A DNA stretch of 64,000 nt from Batillaria attramentaria. Its lineage: Eukaryota > Mollusca > Gastropoda > Batillariidae. Below the pieces are notes generated by a model that was not told the DNA's origin, ran no database searches, and worked only from the letters and a program-made list of their open reading frames with translations. Positions 1 to 13,200 of this stretch are shown here, one piece after another; within the stretch, counting starts at the first letter, position 1, and each line of letters starts with the position of its first letter. A program made the position numbers and the translations under genes. The stretch is taken from contig JACVVK020000196.1 of assembly GCA_018292915.2 (NCBI GenBank), positions 179,001-243,000 of the forward strand, given 5' to 3'.

Positions 1-2239
1 CTAGGTGTTTGTGAAGGCTGGAAGTTGAGGAACGGCCTGTGCTCAGAGAATGATCGTACCTCTACGGGAAAACAGGCGTCTGTCTTCTTCATACATGGAC
101 TGCGTTTTGTTTACTCCGACTGACCTGTAAACTATCAAAACAGAAAAGTATGAATCTTGTAGTTTTGGCTAGCAGTGTTGACACATTGAAGGAGTAGGTA
201 GTTGGGTTTTTTTTTTTTTCATATTTGGGGGAGGTGGGGGATAAAAGGGGAATGGAGTGAAAGGGTTTCGGGTTCACTCATAATGGTAACCAGTGTCTTT
301 CATTTACTCTGTATTATTCTCATTTGAACGAAATGGTTACATCCCTACTGTCACATGGTAAACCAAAAGGGCCTTAGCACCATGAAATTGCTGGACATTT
401 GGGCCCTTTTACCATTTGATGGCAAATCTGTGTAGATGTGTTAGCTTTTCACTGTGTGTGCATATTTGTGTGTGGTGGTTATATGAAGATTTGTTCGACG
501 TGCTCCAAGCTGGTCAGAACAGATTACGAAGAAATACTGGTCCCATTTTAAAAACTAACGGCAAGTCATGTGCCAAGGAAAATGTCCTGTCTTTTTATTG
601 TGGGGTGCCGTGTCCCCTCCCCCCCTCCCCCTCCCCCTCCCTTCCGCCCCTTTCCTTTCCACCGACTCGTACTGTCTGGTGTTCTGATATTTCAAACTTA
701 CATTGTGTGAAAGAGGCTCATATAGGTGTGCTTGATGTGTGTGTGTGCGCGTGCGTTGGTGTGTGCGTGCGTGCATGTGTGGCTGGTATGGAGACATTTT
801 GTTTTTGTTGGTTTGTTGGAAACTGTTTGATTTATGTTTCAGTTTTAAATCATAAATTGATGGTTACCTCACAACACAGAGGAAATTGTTTCATTATATC
901 TATGTGCAGTGTTGATTTTCTGTTTTCTTTTTCTATTACTGCTGGCCGTACCAAGAAGATTTTATATCACTTATAGCAACAGACTGCATGTTCCAAATTT
1001 ACAAGTGTCATCATTTGTCATCTGATTAACCCACCAGTCAGCATAAAGATACGGCTTAAATGGTCTTGCCATTGTTTAGAGCTGCCCAGGCCTACAAGAT
1101 CATCGTTTGTTTTTTTTCACCCCTGCTGTGAGTTAATGTCGCAAATTAACCCGAAGTCTGGCAAACTTATTGTTCTCGCTCAGCTGTGAGTAAAAAAAGT
1201 TCTTGTTGTTCAAGGGCAGGTGATGTGTACATGTTTGTTAAACATTTTTATCATTTAATCTGTCTGCAAATATTTAATGTGTGTGAAGGTGTAAACACTC
1301 AGTTGCCTCGGTACTAACCTAGAAGTCATTTTTTTAACACAATTTGTGCCAGGTAAATTTATTCCCCTGTCCAGCGATCATCGATATTCATCGGCTCTTC
1401 AATATAGAAACATGGAAATGTCCAGAACTATCCAGCAGCCTAGGCAGAGTGTTCTCCTGTGTAAAACATACATTAAAAGAACCATTACTTCAAGTACACA
1501 GGCAGAGAGATGGAAAACCAGAAGAACGGGGAAAACCCATGCTTGGTATGAGATGTGTTGAAGATTTGCATTTCTGCCATGTAGTTTGTAAGCTGCGGTG
1601 TAAGAGGGAGACTGTTTTGTGTCCCCCGCAATTGTTGGCCAGTTGTTTGGTGCTTTTATTTGACTCATTTGAAAAAGAAAAAAAAAAAAAAGATTTTGTG
1701 TGGACAAGTTCACCGTCATCGTTGCATGTTACGATGTATTTTGTGTTGACGGCTATACTGGTATGCTGTTTGAGTGCAATGTTTACAGTTTACTTAGACG
1801 ATAGCAAGATAGAACAGTAAATTGTTTTTGTTTTGTTTTTTTGTGTTTTGTTTTGTTGTTTTTTTAAAGCCTGAATTTCATTTTGAAGGTAGGTAAGAGA
1901 TGGAACTTGAATCATTGTGCAACTGTTCAGAAGTGTTTGTGTGGACATATTCCTCCTGTTAACACATGGACGGTACAATTGTGGTTTGTGTCATTTGTTG
2001 TTCAGGAAGAGTAAACTGTTCATGTTTCCCATGTATGGATCAGCCCATAGTGGTTGCTGCAACCATCACCGCCGCCTCCCAACTTCAGTGGCACGCTGGT
2101 ACACATGCAGCGGCTATGAGTCAGATATGTGAAGTAGACATGTATTTGTAAACTGAAGTGATGCTCATTGTGAATTCAACACACCCGTTCCTCATTTTAT
2201 ACTCTGGCAAAGCATATTTCAAGCAGATTAATTAAATGT

Positions 2240-2500
2240 TGGAAAACTGGCAAAGGTAAGTTTGAGTTTTTTCCCTCAAACTTCAGCATTCAATCCTCAC
2301 ATTGCCTAGAGCTATAGCTGTTAGAGGATGAGTATCGTATGAGTGTCCATTATTATTATTATTGTTGAATTATTATTAACCTCGGAAAACTGGCAAAGTA
2401 AGTTCAAGTTTTTTCCTTGAACTTCAGTCCTCTCGTAAAATTCCTTAGCCGTTTGAGGATAAGTATTGTGTGAATGTACATTACTATTTACAGTTACCGT
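2240..2500. repeat. Two diverged tandem copies of a hairpin-bearing unit
   Basis: Two units of roughly 120 bases follow one another. Each starts with GGAAAACTGGCAAAG and then a 9-bp hairpin with a T-rich loop: AAGTTTGAG/CTCAAACTT near 2258-2283 and AAGTTCAAG/CTTGAACTT near 2401-2425. The rest of each unit matches loosely (a GAGGATRAGTAT stretch, then ATT repeats). Both stems pair perfectly although two pairs differ between copies. Confidence 0.6.
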
Positions 2501-3503
2501 CACAAAACACATCATCTGTTTACATACCGGTAGTTCAGACACTGTTCATGCGTGTATTTGGTACCTTATTTATGAAATATAAGTTGTGTTGCTGAAGTTT
2601 TTAAACAAGAAAAACAAGTGCGATGTTTTTCATTGGTGTAGCATCTTTTACACAGCGTTTATCCGTCAGGTGACGGATCAGTTGTCCATTTAACACTGAA
2701 AAGATTCCTGAACTGCTCAGCTATTGTTTATCCCTCGGTTTATATCTCATACGGTATACTACTGTACATCCCTTTGAAAATCCTGGATACATTGATGATT
2801 GTGTTTTGTGTGCAGTAGCCTGTCGGAATGGAATTGTTTCTATAGTTAACACTGTCAGGACCACCCTCCCCATTATAGCCAGTCGCATGCGCTGTGTTAG
2901 TACATAATAGTATTGATCATAGCCCTGAGTTGGAAAATGGAGGATCAGTGTTATTAGCAGTATGACATAAATGAAAAAAAAAAAAAAAATCACAACATAT
3001 GCGGCTCACAAACTCCTTCTGTAGCACACTGTGGAGAGACAGTGGTGAAGATCCGTTTCTAGGTGTGGAATAGGACCACATGCCTGTGTAATTCAGTCAT
3101 GAGTCACGAACTCAGTCATGAGATTTTTTCAGCCATTTGATAGACTTCAGCTTTAGTGCCATGTTAAACAAACTGTTTTTTTTGGTTTTGTTTTGTTTTG
3201 TTAAATAATAATGAAAATCAAACATAAAAAGTTAATCTTTTAAAAGCTTTTAGGATCTCAATTTTTTGGTGCATTCCTGTCTCGTACCCTTGCCTCGAAC
3301 AGAAAAACCAGTATCGTTCTAGAGTAAGACTGTATGCTTACAGTTCCGAGTAGGGTGGTATGCCAGATGTCTCCAAGCATACCGCTTATCAGATGTGTTT
3401 AGAACTTAGGTTGATGACCCCCAATATATCAAGTACACATTGACAAATCTGTAATTTATGCCATATTTTATGTTTGACATGCATTATGTTCAACATCATC
3501 CAG

Positions 3504-3509
3504 AATAAA
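3504..3509 (+). terminator. Candidate poly(A) signal AATAAA on + strand
   Basis: AATAAA occurs in a T-rich + strand context about 570 bases before the convergent GPBP1 3' end. It could end a transcript from the left. A single hexamer is weak evidence. Confidence 0.25.
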
Positions 3510-4074
3510 ATCAGATTCTGACCTGTGCATGTGTTTTGTTTTTTGTGGTTTTTTGGTCATTTATTTTCAATCTGTATTGGTGAACTTACATCTCCAAATG
3601 AGTATTCTTTGTATGTATATATATGTGCATGCGAGAGATTCTGCCAGACAAGGAATGCAAATATGACAATCTATGAACTCGCAAAACCAACCAGTGTAAC
3701 TGTCCTATGTCTCAGTCTCGTCTCCAGATTTCTCACACACACGGCACCATTCTATCTACACCCACTTGCATCACTGTGTGGTAAACACAATTACATGTAT
3801 CACATTCTGTCTGAAACTTTTGATACAAGCGTTGCTGCCCATGACTGAATATTACCGATGCCTCTCTCATTCTCACAGTTGTCTCCAGTCAACGTTTGAC
3901 TGGTTTCATTTAACTATCTATCCTGTTCATTCTTCAATGCTTGGAGAGCAGTTACAAGTTGCACTTAAAGTTTGCAGCAACACAGTCAGGGCACCCCAAG
4001 AAAATGATAGATGACTTTCCTTGGGCGTGTGGGAGGGCAAAACTAAACAAATTACACAGAACTGCCACACTGGC

Positions 4075-6711
4075 TTGAAAATGCATTTCTTTTATTTGCA
4101 ATGACATCCTCAACAGACATTGCCTGGATTATTCATAAATGCTAAGCAAAATATAGTGATTTCCCCCCCTTTAACCTCAGGTGAAATCATTTTAAAGTTA
4201 AACAACAGTGTATCTCTTTTTCTTTTTTAAATCAAGAAACAGTAGATCAATACAACTGCTTTCGTGCAGTCACAAAACATGACGATCATTTTCCTTGCAA
4301 TGTGAGAAATCCCGGGCCATGTCACACGAAGGAAAAAAATCCTTTCTGATATTTTTCTTCTGTAAGTATACATGTCTCACCAACACTTGAGATGAAATTA
4401 ATAAAATGAGGTCTGATTCCTGAAGAGCAACCTAAGCAACTTAACAGTAATTCACACACAAAAGGGGAAAGAAATACAATTATGCCTTTCATCTGAATAA
4501 AGCGCAACCACCTGTAATCATGATTTTGGACTGAATGTAAACTTCACACGGTCCAACCAGCAGCAAGCAGAGCCTGGAGCTAGCTGCTGACAAGTTTGGC
4601 ATGAAAAGGACTGGAGATCAACTGAAAACACCACAGCAGCAACACTGGTGCACACCTGTGGACATACATGTATACCGTACATGCCACCATCTCCAAACAT
4701 GCTACATTCACAGATCATACTAGCACAAAGTTACGGGTATCTGTTAGACTTGTGCGCGGTACGTGTACCTATTTAGCCTGTGATGCACACCAACAAATCT
4801 GAGTACAAGTACAGTACAAGCAACTCTGATATGCAAAATAAGCACTGTCAACCATTTCTATGAATCACTGACCGCAAATCTGCTGGGCAACACTGCCACA
4901 TGAGCACACTGAAGTCTTCCTCAGCCTGTACACTGTCCAGAAAGTGGAAAATTTGTTCCAGCAAGACCTGTCATTTCAATACATGTACTTCTTACATGTA
5001 AACGAACTTCCTGGGGAATTTACAAAACAGAAAGAAATGAACCCTGTGTATCTTTCCTCCAAGCAAACCTGAAAGCTTCCTAAAAAAAATCAATCAACAG
5101 TCGAATCCGGTGACCTGCTCCCACATTTATTCAAAAGGTGGTCTGCCGTTTTCAATGATGAATAGGTGGGAGGTGGGAGGTGGGATGACACTTACATGCA
5201 CATTCAATCTGAACACTTGAAAGGAATGTCAATGTGGAAGCTTGCTTCACAATCGCCTTGAAATAAAGTGATGAAATCTCCAATGTTTTCACTCTCGTCA
5301 CAAGCCATGTTTTCATGTGTGTCTGTTGTACATTTCTGTAACATGGTAACCCTTGAGCACAGAACAGCCTCTCTGCTTTCCGAATAATGATCACTGCAAC
5401 TGAGTTTGCGTTGTTCTGTGCCGTCCATTTTACGGCGTTGGACTGCCTTTATTCCACAGCACTTCTCAGCACAAAACCAGCCATGCCATCCAGTTGACAG
5501 GAGCAGGCCACATTCACTATGCTCTGTCATCCAATAACTGTCACATTCTGCGGGGGATGTGGTGATTTTTTTATGTGTGATCCAATTCTTCGCAAGCACA
5601 GTTAGACAGCAAACAAACAAAAAACCAAAAAAAACTGACAGGTGGAAGGACTTGATTCACTACAGGCGTCACCGTCAGTGTCACTTGTGTCAGGCATTGC
5701 AGATCCAACAGACACGAGACATAACAGAAAAGAAAATACTGCACGCACAAACACATCCGATATCAGAAATCTACACTCAGAGCAGCGAATCAAATCTTTT
5801 AAACAAATAGTCAGGATTCAAAACATATAGTTTGCAAGCATACCAACCTGAAAAATAAAATATAATATGTTGGACCCAACCCTGCCCGTACAGACAAAAT
5901 GAACATAAATCTGAGCATGGCACAACACAAGGGGGGGAAACAAAGAAACAAACAAAAAGTATTTAAAGATGTGTTAGAAGAAGGGGGCAAAAAGCTCAAT
6001 GCAGCTCAGTACTTGTGTGTGGTTATCAGACTTGACGTGACCCGGGATTTGCCGTGCTGCCCACAAGGCGCGTCCCATATCTTACTGGAGCTGCCACTTC
6101 ACTTGCTACCCATGGAAACAGCAATGCACAAGGTGTCAGTCAGTCCACTAGAGGCTAGGTACTGTGACTCTATGCCATGACACGATTTGGGGCATGATTA
6201 TATGTCAGAAATTGGCTGGACGCACAACCTCTCTTCTCTCTCTTCCCCCCAAACCATGCTAAACAGCAAAAAGCACAAAGCTGTCTCCAAAGCAGTTGGC
6301 AGTTATATGCTGGACAAAACTTCAATGCACACACAAGAGATTGTAGCAAGAGTCTCAGTCAGACTTCCTCGCTTCAGCGAACAGTAGGATTCAGCACTTG
6401 AGACCAGTTCTGGCAGCCATCACAATGTCTTGGAGGTTTGTATTTTTCTTTTTCCCCTGCCAAATTACATGGCCTTCACCAACTGTCCCTCTCCCACACG
6501 ACATCACCAAGGAACCAATGTGGCACGGAAGAGAGATATACCAGGCAACAGCAAAACAAAAAAATAATCTTGCTGCCACCAGTTCAAGTCTGCCACACCC
6601 TTGCAGTAAGTGTTGCGTAATCGGCAAGAGTCCACATCTTGTTTGTTGCAAATGGCTGAGCCAACACACACAGAACAGACTCTGGACGTTGAGACAATAG
6701 GCCGTGAGCCA
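4075..6711 (-). other. GPBP1: Putative GPBP1 3' UTR
   Basis: The stretch from the GPBP1 stop to the minus-strand AATAAA at 4091 has no conserved coding content on either strand, no SINE head and few microsatellites, in contrast to the introns. This is what a single long terminal exon would look like. The exact end is inferred. Confidence 0.45.
4091..4096 (-). terminator. GPBP1: GPBP1 poly(A) signal
   Basis: TTTATT on the + strand reads AATAAA on the minus strand. It lies about 2.6 kb past the GPBP1 stop, with no other gene between, so it is the likely end of the GPBP1 transcript. Confidence 0.5.
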
Positions 6712-6852
6712 TCACACATCCTCATCAGAATCCGTATCGGAAGAGGACAGAGTTTCATTCAGCTCCTGAGGCTGGGGCTTGAAAGAGGTCATGTGCTGGG
6801 GACTCCACGCTTTGGGCAGCATGCGCGTCAGGCCGTTCCTTTGCTGCTGCAG
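6712..6852 (-). CDS. GPBP1: GPBP1 terminal coding exon 11
   Basis: Acceptor GATTTGCAG; encodes LQQQRNGLTRMLPKAW and ends in SSSDTDSDEDV and TGA, the acidic tail typical of vasculins. Confidence 0.93.
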   Translation of the reverse strand: MQQQRNGLTRMLPKAWSPQHMTSFKPQPQELNETLSSSDTDSDEDV

Positions 6853-9800
6853 CTGCAAATCAAAATTATATGAAGGTGATGAAACAGTTTCTACTCTGTT
6901 CTGTTTCTCACACACGTGCAAGATAACTTTGAGAAAGCCTGCCATGTTTATATTTAGGGGATAACCCTTCCACTTCACACCTGTAGAAGGCCTTTAGTAA
7001 CCTCTTGAAAACATTCTCACTGTGAAGGACCATGCCATACCTTGTCTGTAAGCTGCTTGAACTCGCGCTTGTCATCCTCGGTGATCTCATACACTTCATC
7101 ATCCTGTTCATCCCAGCCCATCTCACGTAGAAGCCTGCACACATAAAGCGCCAACTGTAGCCTGCACAATCACCATCTCCTCTACATGCATCACAATGGT
7201 CTCTTTTGATTGACCCTCTGTTCGGCGCACTGCAAAACTCTACCAGAACATGCTGAAGACAAGTCATGTAAATGACAACCTAACTGCGCAACTCAAGGGA
7301 TACAACTGCACAAGGGAAGGCACGACCAGGCTGTTGCGTACACACATACACACCTTTGACACTGACTACCCTTATGTTTGGTCTGCAAAATCTCTAGCAC
7401 TGAAGTCTTAGCAGTAGAACAGGTAAACTCAAGCCAATGATCTTTCTCCCATCCAAACTGGTGTACAAGCATGAATGCAATAAAAACACTTGAGGTTTCA
7501 AGGGAGCGTGTAAGGAAATTCAAGGATAAAAACATACCGCTGTTCAGCCTCCAGAGAGCTGGACAGAATGCTGGAATTGGCCTTTGGGTGGTGGTCCAAC
7601 TCGTGGTCCAAGTGTAGATCTGACATGCCATTCGTCACAACCTCAGTCGAGTCCTTGTCCTCTCCTTTCCTCTGCACATACACATAGGGACAGTCCCGTC
7701 ACAAAACTCTGATCTATTTTCAGAGGTGATTCTAGGATTTCAAAACAAGGGGACACAGAGCCCCCTGACTTTGAAAATGGGGGACATGGCCAGACCGGGA
7801 GGGGGCGGGGCGCACTAGAAAAGAGCACGGTTCGATAGGAAATCCAAGGCGCTCCAAGGTTGACGTTCGGAAGTTCGTACATCCGTCGTCGGTCAGTCGT
7901 AAATAGATTAGCCTTCTTGTGTTTTACACAGAGATGGCACAGCATTCAACCGGAGTCATTCCGCTGCAGCCACGGCCATTTCTTGGTCCACTCATTTTGG
8001 AACAGCCTTCCTTTCTGCCCGCTTTTGGGACATTCTGGAGTGGGATAGGTAGATTCAGTGGCGGCCGACCGAACCGCTGGCACTCGGCTGCAAGTTTGCA
8101 GCAAGCGCGGCGCCCTGTCCGAGTCCGTCGCCCGTCTCATCTTCTGCATCGTCTTCTACCTCTTCTTCTCTATCCTTTTCTTCTGGGAAGTCCCTTTTGT
8201 GAAGGAGAAGTCCAATAAAGTTCGCCGCTTCGTCGTGACTGATGTACGACTACTCAAAATGATTGCGCATAATATTTTGGCATATCAAAAAACGGCAGGT
8301 AGCAATTGGCTGAAAGAAAACACTCGGACCAATCACAAGCTTCTATGCAAAAGTGGAGCGACACATGCGCAATAACCAATCCGTTAGCAGACGACGCGAC
8401 AGTACGTTTGCCTATGCTTGTCCTGCACTGGCCACTCATGAATGCGGGAATTCTTTTCAAGTCGCGGGCAGAGGGCCGCACTCGGCTTCCATTTTTGCGC
8501 CCAGCGAACGAAAATTGCGGGATTCCCGCGATCCCGCGCTCTAGAATCACCTCTGTATTTTTCTTACAGCAAGCACACATCATTTGTATTTAGCACTTAT
8601 GATACAAAACATCCACATGCTTTGACATCTGCGGTTTCAGTTCATTTTTGCTCACTGCAAAACAGCTGTTACCCAAGTATCACTTCACAAAATGTTTATA
8701 ATAACTCATATTCTGACCAGTATCACTATCCACACACCCACCTTATTGTTGTTGCTCTCCCGATAGCAGCCATCACTCATCCCATTTGTAGCACTGCCCT
8801 CAGCATCCGCCTCCTTGCGCAGAGCCTTCAGAAATTCACTCTTCTTGTCCCCCAAAGGTTTCGGTTGTCGCACGAGACGCGAGCTCAGGATCTCTATTGG
8901 GGGTGTGGGGCTTTGCTGCTGAGCCTAAAATGGGCAAACACACACAGAAAGCACGCAACGATAAAAAGAAATACAGCCAGGGTTTCAAAGCTCAGCCGCC
9001 TGCCAGTTTTACACTGAGAAGTGTTGGTGAAGTACTTAAAGCTTCTCTCTACATTTTTGAGCACCAAATAGATGTCTGATATTACACATGTAGTACTAAC
9101 GGTAGTAAGTTGCAGTAGTACTTCAAGGAATATATTATTTCTCTCAGGATTTACTAGAAAAAGAAGATTCTGTCCAACCCAAACCTATCACAGACGCAGA
9201 TGACCATTACAATGAAAGTGGCCCGTGTGCAGAAGACGTAACAACAGAACAATTTTATTTAATGGAACCATTTTGACTCCGCATGAAGAACTTCAGATGA
9301 ATCCACTGATGAATCTTTTATGTCCACATACCTCTCTTCCGGAGCCGGAGCCAGATCCAGAGGCAGGGCCTGGTTTGAACGACGCCAATGGGGAAAGATC
9401 CCGAAGACTCCCGTTCATGCGCACACTCTCTCGTCCACCCTTGCGAGAAGTGGATGCCTACAAACAGGGTGATTTCATGGACAACTAGCATAACTTGCCT
9501 GACATTTCAATAAAGAAATGAAAACTTAAGCCTGTAGAAAAAGAAAACATGGTGGTGTCCTTGTTACTTTCGAAGGTCAGAATTGCCAAAGGGGAAAAAA
9601 ATAAAAAGAGGAAAGACAAAAGTCTACATGGTTCAGGTGTGGCAATGGTACAGAGGACATTCTAAAGGATGAGCACGAATGGACTTTACACTAAACATTC
9701 AAAGAGACTTTTTTTCCCGTTTTGTGGGGTTTCACACAATTCTGCAATACCAGAGAACAGAAACAAAGGAGAGCAAAAATTTCTCTACAGCAGACAAAAG

Positions 9801-10229
9801 ACTTCATGCTGCAGCAAAAACTAAGTCCGCAAATGCTGCATCACCCAAAACACTTACAGGTTTGCTTGGTACAAGAGCTTTGTAGATACCCGAAGATGTG
9901 TTTTTCAGATCAGAGGCATCATCAAATCGGGATCTGGGTGGATTATCTGCAAAGAAACACAAAACAAAGTTGATGCATGAAAGCTGTAAAGAGAAAATGT
10001 AACCAGTGACCCAAGATGACGCAGCAGCAGTTAACACTGGGTCACACTCATTATTGGAAAACTCCACCAAGTATTAATAGAGAAATATACACAATTCTGA
10101 TGTGCAGCGAGCTTTTTTCAATTACCGTTACCAGAATCAGTTGAAAGTCTCAACATATCAGCATCACATTTGACTACATAACTTGAAAACTAACCTGAAC
10201 GGCTGCCAAGGCTGAAGATCAGCAAGGGT

Positions 10230-10288
<59 letters not shown>

Positions 10289-13200
10289 CTGGAGCTATCA
10301 AAGCATAAACCAACTCACCCCAAACACCTCCATTGCCACTCTTGGAAGGCTTCACTTCAGCATCTTCATCCGTTCCATTTAAAGATGGCTGGAAAAAACA
10401 TAAGTCATGCAGCATTACTTCCCTGACACGCGGAGTAAAAGGGGTTCAGACTGAGACAAAGGGCAAGGTAAAACACAGTTACTTGCTTTTCAAAATCAAA
10501 CGCAATTAACAGAAAAAGGAAAGTAACTGCTGGAAACAAGTGCCAGTAAACCTGCCAGTAAAAATGCCATTAACAATGTTACCAGGCAGTCAAAGATTAC
10601 AAGAAAGTGGGGAAAGGAAAATAATCCAGATTACATGCACCCCAAACAACCAAGTGCTCCTTAAAAGGGCAGGAACACCGGCAAACAAAATGTCCCTAGT
10701 TAGCTAATCTCCGTCAAGTTTTAACGGAAGCCAGGATAGCCGAATGGTAGAGCACTGGACTTTCAATGCTCAGGTCGTGAGTTCGAATCCCAGCTGGGGG
10801 CCAAATATTTGTGCTGGCCTTTTTCTCATTTCCCCATCTTTGATATCACCCATATGTGGTGGAAAAGGACGTTAAACTCCAAAACACCCACCCCCTATGT
10901 TTTAACCACCTAACAATGTACTGAGAATGACACGCTACACACAGAAAGCGCCCCCAAGTGTCGAAGAGAGTGACTCACAAAGTCGTCATTGAAATTCTTT
11001 TCCTTGTCATCCCCATCGTGAGAAGACTTGTCACTATCCTTGCTGTCCTTCGACTCCCCGCGCCCCTCCCGCCCGTACTGAGCACGTTTGTTGCTGTGGC
11101 TGGGGCTGCTGTAGTGGGCGTACCCCTCACCCTGTGGGTAGAAGTCGTAGTAGTAGTATCCAGGGTAGCTGCCATTCATCTGGAACACACAGTAACCAAG
11201 CCAGGATAGTGTAACGCTTGTCGAAAGGCACACACACACACACACACACACACACCAGTCTCTGAGTCAGACTTGCACAAGTTTCAACCTGTATGTAATA
11301 TGTAATAGTCGAGGTTAGGGCTTTTAGGGCCTGTATGTAATATGTAATAGTCGAGGTTAGGGCTTTTAGCCCCAGGTTAGAGTCTAACCTCAAACTAAAC
11401 TACCTCTATGGTTAAATTTTCTGTTGGTTTTTTGTTTTAAATCAGGAAGCCGGCCCATTCCAGGAAGGTGCCTAAGCTGTTATAGAAGGATATTTTTCTT
11501 CCTTTCTTCGCTTCTGGTTTTAATTTTGCTTTGGGGTTTCTTTTGTCCTAGTATGGGTTAGGCCAGTAGCCGTGGGTTACATTAACCTCGACTTTTACAT
11601 ACAGGCCCTGATTACTACATGCCTAAAGTACAGGTTAGAATAAATTTCAAATTTATCCAGACAGACAGAAAAATTCAATCTTGGTGGACGGATTCCACTA
11701 AAACAAAACACACAGTTCTCAAAAATTTTTAATACAAATATTAAACAAGCATCTTAGCCTTAGGATAATGTGCCAATCAATGGCTGTATCAGCAAAATAT
11801 ATGAGCCTGTGACAGAAGGTGGAGAGAGGCTGGGGTCTGCTGAACTTGTATGAAATAAAAAGTAAATGAGGGATGAATATATTGTGTGTTGTGTTGTTTT
11901 CAAAGTACTTTGCATGCAGAAACACATATCACAACTTCACACTTCTGTGTGGATAACTATCCGTGAAAACTGTAAAAATGTGCGAGAAATGTGCTGACGG
12001 CTAAACGCCGAAATGGACGCTCGCCGCAGGTGGGGTGTGTGTGTCAGATTTCAGTTGTGTATTTCTGCACACAGCCCTTCATGTTTGCTTATGTTACTTC
12101 GTTTGGGATACATCTAAACGGTATCGACAAAGGTAGCTGTGAAAATAGCATATATTTGTTTTATTTCACCTGAAATAAAGTGGCATGTTGTGCGTGATGC
12201 ACCGTGTCCCAGACCGCGTGTGCTCTTGACCCCTTTTTTGGTGTGTCAACATGGCCTACACATTCCAAGTTTTTGAGTAACCTCATTTGCATATCACTCC
12301 TCTGCGCAATGAACGAAATTAAATGTGCGTTTCCTTTTGCAAACCAAGTTTATTTCGAGTTTTGGCAGCAGCGAATGTTTTCATGTCCAAAAATCACGTA
12401 CGAATAATTCCCGATTTTGATTCACGCGTGGTTCGTTTCGCAATCCGTACACATTTTGCCGAGCCTTCTGGGTCAGGTGAACGTGTGCATGGCATTCACT
12501 TTGGAAAAATGTCGCCGAGAACGAAAGTAGGTAAGGTTATCGATGTCATGTCCCGTATCGTACTTTCGTCACGTACCGACATACATTAAGTATCATGCAG
12601 GTTTCTGGTGTATTTTCCCGTCTTTAATCGTTTGCCAGCGTGTTTTTAAGGGTTCATTTAGGGAGATCAGTGGATGGGTATTGTTCAGCCCACACAGCTT
12701 TCCGAGACACCACGGTTTAGTCGAACCAAACCATGTTTTCCTTATGACTGCTACGATTTTGCACCTGGGCTGTCATGTCCCGCATCACGATTGCTCAAAG
12801 AAATGCAAATATCCTTTCACTGTTGATTTCTAGTCTCAAAATTTGATACAGAATACGCTCAGAGCAGTAGCGCTGGCAGTTTGTCTTGTCAATGAACCAT
12901 CGTTAGTTGTAGTTAACTACAAGGAGGAGATTTTCTAGTTGAACGTTACGAATTGGAAGGGGACATGGCGGCACTCCATGTCCCTGATCACATACGACAT
13001 AATAACTACAGTTTAGACAAGTTCACTTGTCAAAAATTTAGCTGTTTCATGCTTCGTTGGTGACAAATGATGAATTGAAAAGAAATCCTTTGTTTCAAAC
13101 CTTATTGTAATGAAAGCTAATTGGTATCTTTACTTTTCTCATGTCCTCGCAAGGTGCATCACATACAACATAAAAATCTTAGAACGCACAATTTCCTTAC

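Larger units (their letters stand above)
1..4074. other. Gene-poor left flank, possible 3' UTR of an unseen + strand gene
   Basis: I see no exon with conserved protein content here. The sequence is AT-rich with T-rich runs on the + strand, and an AATAAA hexamer at 3504-3509 (+) faces the poly(A) signal of the minus-strand GPBP1 gene at about 4091. This would fit the 3' end of a convergent gene whose coding part lies left of the window, but that is inference. It also holds a duplicated hairpin unit (2240-2500, listed separately). Open frames here have no recognisable motif. Confidence 0.35.

Noticed and set aside
416..976. 186-codon open frame at the left end
   Set aside because: Low-complexity cysteine/valine-rich translation with a CT-rich core and no recognisable domain.
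1344..1820. 158-codon open frame
   Set aside because: Codon use looks random, it spans a poly-A run, and it has no family motif; more likely UTR.
10741..10812. A tRNA gene (GCCGAATGGTAGAGC...GTTCGAATCC)
   Set aside because: The acceptor stem does not pair and the same head with a long 3' body recurs at least six times, so it is a SINE head.
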